Positions 4,792-7,061 of a stretch of DNA of 7,061 nucleotides are shown piece by piece; within the stretch, counting starts at the first letter, position 1; the number at the start of each line of letters is the position of its first letter. The position numbers and the translations under genes were made by a program. The stretch covers positions 1-7,061 of the forward strand of contig JACPBJ010000061.1 of the NCBI GenBank assembly GCA_016180375.1, in the 5' to 3' direction. The notes beneath the pieces were generated by a model. It worked only from the letters and a program-made list of their open reading frames with translations, made no database searches and was not told where the DNA came from. Source of the stretch: Nitrososphaerota archaeon. GTDB lineage: Archaea; Thermoproteota; Nitrososphaeria; Nitrososphaerales; UBA57.

Positions 4792-6303
4792 TTGAGTTCC
4801 TCTCCTCTGCACATACTAGAGAAGAAGATTCTCAAAGCTCTTCAAGGTTCATCAGGAGCTTCTATTGATGACATTTGCAACGGTGCTGATATAGTCCAAG
4901 ATCAAGCAAGAAGAGCTCTTGAGTGGCTGAAAGAGAAGAACCTTGTAGAAATTTCGTATAGCAAGACTTCAGAAATCTCCTTGGGAACTGAGGGGAGGAA
5001 AGTGGCGATAGGAGGATTGCCTGAGAGACGAATAGTCGCAGCACTTGCAGGTAAGAAATCCGTATCCTTGCCGGATCTACAAAAATTGTCTGGACTTGTC
5101 GCAGGAGAGTTTTCGGCGGCGCTTGGGGCTGCAAGAGCTCTTGGCTGGATCGAGATGAAGAGGGAAGCAGACAAAACCCTTGTTCTTCTAAAGGCTGTAG
5201 CCGAACCTACAGATGAAGAGAAACTTGTTTCCAAGCATCAAAACGGCACAATTGATTCCAAATCCCTTAGCTCAGAAGAGAAAAGAGCCCTCGCAAATCT
5301 CATGAAGAGGCCGAACTTCATTCAAGAGAAGGTTATACAGACTCCTGTCATCCGTTTAAGCAGAAAAGGTGCTTCCATTGCAGGGCATATACAATTTGAA
5401 AACGAAATAGAAGCTCTAACATCAGACATTATAGTATCAAACAAATGGCAGGGTTCCATGTTTCGACCCCTTAACGTAGATGCACCCGCGCCTGCATTAT
5501 ACCCAGGAAAGAAGCATCCTTTGCAACGTTTTGTAGACGAGGTCCGAGAGATATTCACATCGATGGGCTTTGAAGAGATTGAAGGAAATCTTGTACAGCC
5601 AAGTTTTTGGAACTTTGACGCTCTTTTCACTCCGCAGGATCATCCGTCAAGGGAGATGCAGGACACTTTTTACTTGGCCGGGCAGAAGAGCAAAAATCTA
5701 GCAGACTCCCAAACAATAGAAAGAGTTTCGAGCGTGCATAGGGACGGAGGGCAAACAGGGTCAAGAGGCTGGGAGTATCAATGGAAGATCGAGGAAGCCC
5801 AAAGAACCGTTCTCCGAACCCACACTACTTGCATAACTGTCAGGTACCTTGCTGACAACAAGCCAGAGGAAGCTAGGGTCTTCTCCATTGGAAGGGTGTT
5901 TCGCAACGAGAAGGTTAGCTACAAACACATCGTAGAATTCAACCAAGTTGAAGGGATAGTAGTAGGGAAGGCAGTAACAATGAGGGACATGATGGGTATC
6001 CTGCAAAAATTCTTTGAGCGGCTAGGTTTCCATAAGACAAAATTCTGGCCCTCGTACTTTCCATATACAGAGCCTTCCCTGCAGTCAATGGTTTATTTCG
6101 AGAAACTCGACAAATGGCTCGAACTCGGCGGAATGGGGATATTCAGGCCAGAGGTAGCGCTCCCATTAGGCGTCAAGAACCCTGTGCTTGCTTGGGGTCT
6201 CGGGCTTGAAAGACTTGTTATGTTAAGATATGGCCTTGATGACATCCGCGAGGTTTACGGAAACAACCTGAGATGGCTGAGGAGTGTTCCTCTATGCCCG
6301 TAG
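4792..6303 (+). CDS. pheS: phenylalanyl-tRNA synthetase alpha subunit
   Basis: This 503-residue protein is the catalytic subunit of the (alpha-beta)2 class II synthetase that charges tRNA-Phe. Residues about 1-200 form the winged-helix region of archaeal/eukaryotic alpha subunits, which contacts tRNA (for example ALEWLKEKNLVEIS near 42-55). The catalytic core starts near HPLQRFVDEVREIFTSMGF (242-260), typical of motif 1. It continues with DHPSREMQDTFYL (282-294), LRTHTT (341-346), motif 2 FRNEKVSYKHIVEFNQVEG (370-388) and motif 3 GLGLERLVM (469-477). The end, VYGNNLRWLRSVP, is the standard family terminus. Length fits archaeal PheS of about 470-510. TTG 4792 is chosen because it gives the expected N-terminus 6 bp after trpS; the preceding GGTCACC is only a partial Shine-Dalgarno match. 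The stop overlaps pheT by 10 bp. Confidence 0.97.
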   Translation: MSSSPLHILEKKILKALQGSSGASIDDICNGADIVQDQARRALEWLKEKNLVEISYSKTSEISLGTEGRKVAIGGLPERRIVAALAGKKSVSLPDLQKLSGLVAGEFSAALGAARALGWIEMKREADKTLVLLKAVAEPTDEEKLVSKHQNGTIDSKSLSSEEKRALANLMKRPNFIQEKVIQTPVIRLSRKGASIAGHIQFENEIEALTSDIIVSNKWQGSMFRPLNVDAPAPALYPGKKHPLQRFVDEVREIFTSMGFEEIEGNLVQPSFWNFDALFTPQDHPSREMQDTFYLAGQKSKNLADSQTIERVSSVHRDGGQTGSRGWEYQWKIEEAQRTVLRTHTTCITVRYLADNKPEEARVFSIGRVFRNEKVSYKHIVEFNQVEGIVVGKAVTMRDMMGILQKFFERLGFHKTKFWPSYFPYTEPSLQSMVYFEKLDKWLELGGMGIFRPEVALPLGVKNPVLAWGLGLERLVMLRYGLDDIREVYGNNLRWLRSVPLCP

Positions 6304-7061
6304 TGCAGGTTTACTTTGATCGCCTAACATCAATGCTTCGGGGCAAAGCCAGCAAGAAGCATCTAGAGGAGACGATTCCCTACCTCGGGTTAGACCTTGA
6401 AGAGGTAACTGATGAATATTTGCGAATAGAATATAATCCCAACAGGCCTGATTTTGCAACTGACTACGGCCTTGCAAAAGCTCTGAACAGTTTCTTGGAT
6501 TTCGAATCTAAATGGGACGATTACAAGGTTGCGCAAGGGAAAATTACTGTAAAGGTTGATCAATCGTTACAGAAAATCAGGCCTTACCTTGTAGGTGCAG
6601 TCGCCAGGAATATCAAATTGGATGATGAATCCATACGTCAGATCATTGCTCTTCAGGAAGATTTGCACAATGGTATCGGGAGAATGAGGAGAAAGGTTTC
6701 TATCGGCATACACAACTTGGATCCTCTGAAGCCTCCATTAGAATATCTTGCCATTGAGCCCAGCTTTTCGTTTGTGCCATTGAACGAAACTCAGAGCATG
6801 AAGATGAGCGAGATTCTTGCAGAAACAGAGACGGGCAGGGAATATGCTCATTTGGTCAATCAATTCCCCAGATATCCCCTTCTGCGCGATTCTACAGGGG
6901 GCGTTCTTTCATTCCCTCCAATAATCAATGGTAACCTGACCAAGCTGGACAACAATACAAAGAATCTTTTCATCGATATTACTGCAACAGACCTGAAAAC
7001 GGCTGAAAATACCTTGGCAGTATTGACTACGACTCTAAGCGATGCAGGGGCAAACATAGAA
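6294..7061 (+). CDS. pheT: phenylalanyl-tRNA synthetase beta subunit (partial, 5' portion)
   Basis: The reading frame opens at ATG 6294, inside the end of pheS, and stays open for 256 codons to the right edge; the full archaeal protein is about 540-590 residues, so roughly the first half is present. VVQVYFDRLTSML (3-15) is the archaeal N-terminus, which lacks the EMAP-like tRNA-binding domain of bacterial beta subunits. YNPNRPDFATDYGLAKAL (about 47-64) is the conserved core motif of the N-terminal domain. The B3/B4 editing domain, which removes mischarged tyrosine, follows: RPYLVGAVARNI, then LQEDLHNGIGRMRRKVSIGIH, and further on FPRYPLLRDS with FPPIINGN. The 10-bp overlap with pheS suggests coupled translation, suitable for two subunits needed in equal amounts. 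Confidence 0.96.
   Translation, partial: MPVVQVYFDRLTSMLRGKASKKHLEETIPYLGLDLEEVTDEYLRIEYNPNRPDFATDYGLAKALNSFLDFESKWDDYKVAQGKITVKVDQSLQKIRPYLVGAVARNIKLDDESIRQIIALQEDLHNGIGRMRRKVSIGIHNLDPLKPPLEYLAIEPSFSFVPLNETQSMKMSEILAETETGREYAHLVNQFPRYPLLRDSTGGVLSFPPIINGNLTKLDNNTKNLFIDITATDLKTAENTLAVLTTTLSDAGANIE

Noticed and set aside
4902..5234. 110-codon minus-strand frame opposite pheS
   Set aside because: Ser/Ala/Pro-rich shadow of the pheS N-terminal region; no motif and no promoter.
1..7061. CRISPR arrays, insertion sequences, tRNA genes, attachment sites
   Set aside because: No regularly spaced repeats, transposase frames, terminal inverted repeats or tRNA cloverleaf with a TTCGA-type loop were found by eye; the window is ordinary chromosomal housekeeping sequence apart from the DUF1512 unit.

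Overview
The window is archaeal. It carries a 5S rRNA with archaeal/eukaryotic-type core sequence, an archaeal (COG1019-type) phosphopantetheine adenylyltransferase, a type II methionine aminopeptidase, an archaeal/eukaryotic-type TrpRS, archaeal PheRS subunits and a DUF1512 protein. TTG starts are frequent, Shine-Dalgarno sites are few, and intergenic gaps are short. I place it tentatively near Thaumarchaeota/Nitrososphaeria, mainly because I recall a trpS-pheS-pheT order there. The domain-level call is secure; the phylum is inference.

Layout, left to right. The 3' tail of an unidentified gene runs off the left edge and overlaps a RimI-type N-acetyltransferase gene by ATGA. A stand-alone 5S rRNA gene follows at about 575-698. 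A tight two-gene unit comes next: a membrane-anchored DUF1512 protein and a small two-knuckle zinc-ribbon protein. On the minus strand, converging on that unit and sharing a CTAG stop palindrome with it, is methionine aminopeptidase. It is divergent, across 48 bp, from the CoaD gene. After a 128-bp intergenic region with a good TATA box comes an aminoacyl-tRNA synthetase operon, trpS-pheS-pheT, with a 6-bp gap and a 10-bp overlap; pheT runs off the right edge.

Most genes here serve protein synthesis: a ribosomal RNA, two aromatic aminoacyl-tRNA synthetases, and two enzymes that act on protein N-termini (Met removal and N-alpha acetylation). CoaD is a step in the synthesis of coenzyme A, from which the acetyl donor of the acetyltransferase is made. 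The most interesting item is the DUF1512 protein. Its C-terminal half reads like a circularly permuted GPR/HybD-type peptidase domain: both positions matching the catalytic aspartates are present, but the first beta strand (VLVVGVGN) sits at the extreme C-terminus. This would make it a membrane-tethered putative aspartic-type protease encoded beside a zinc-ribbon protein. A second oddity is that the 5S terminal helix (helix I) can form only about 4-5 base pairs from the visible sequence.
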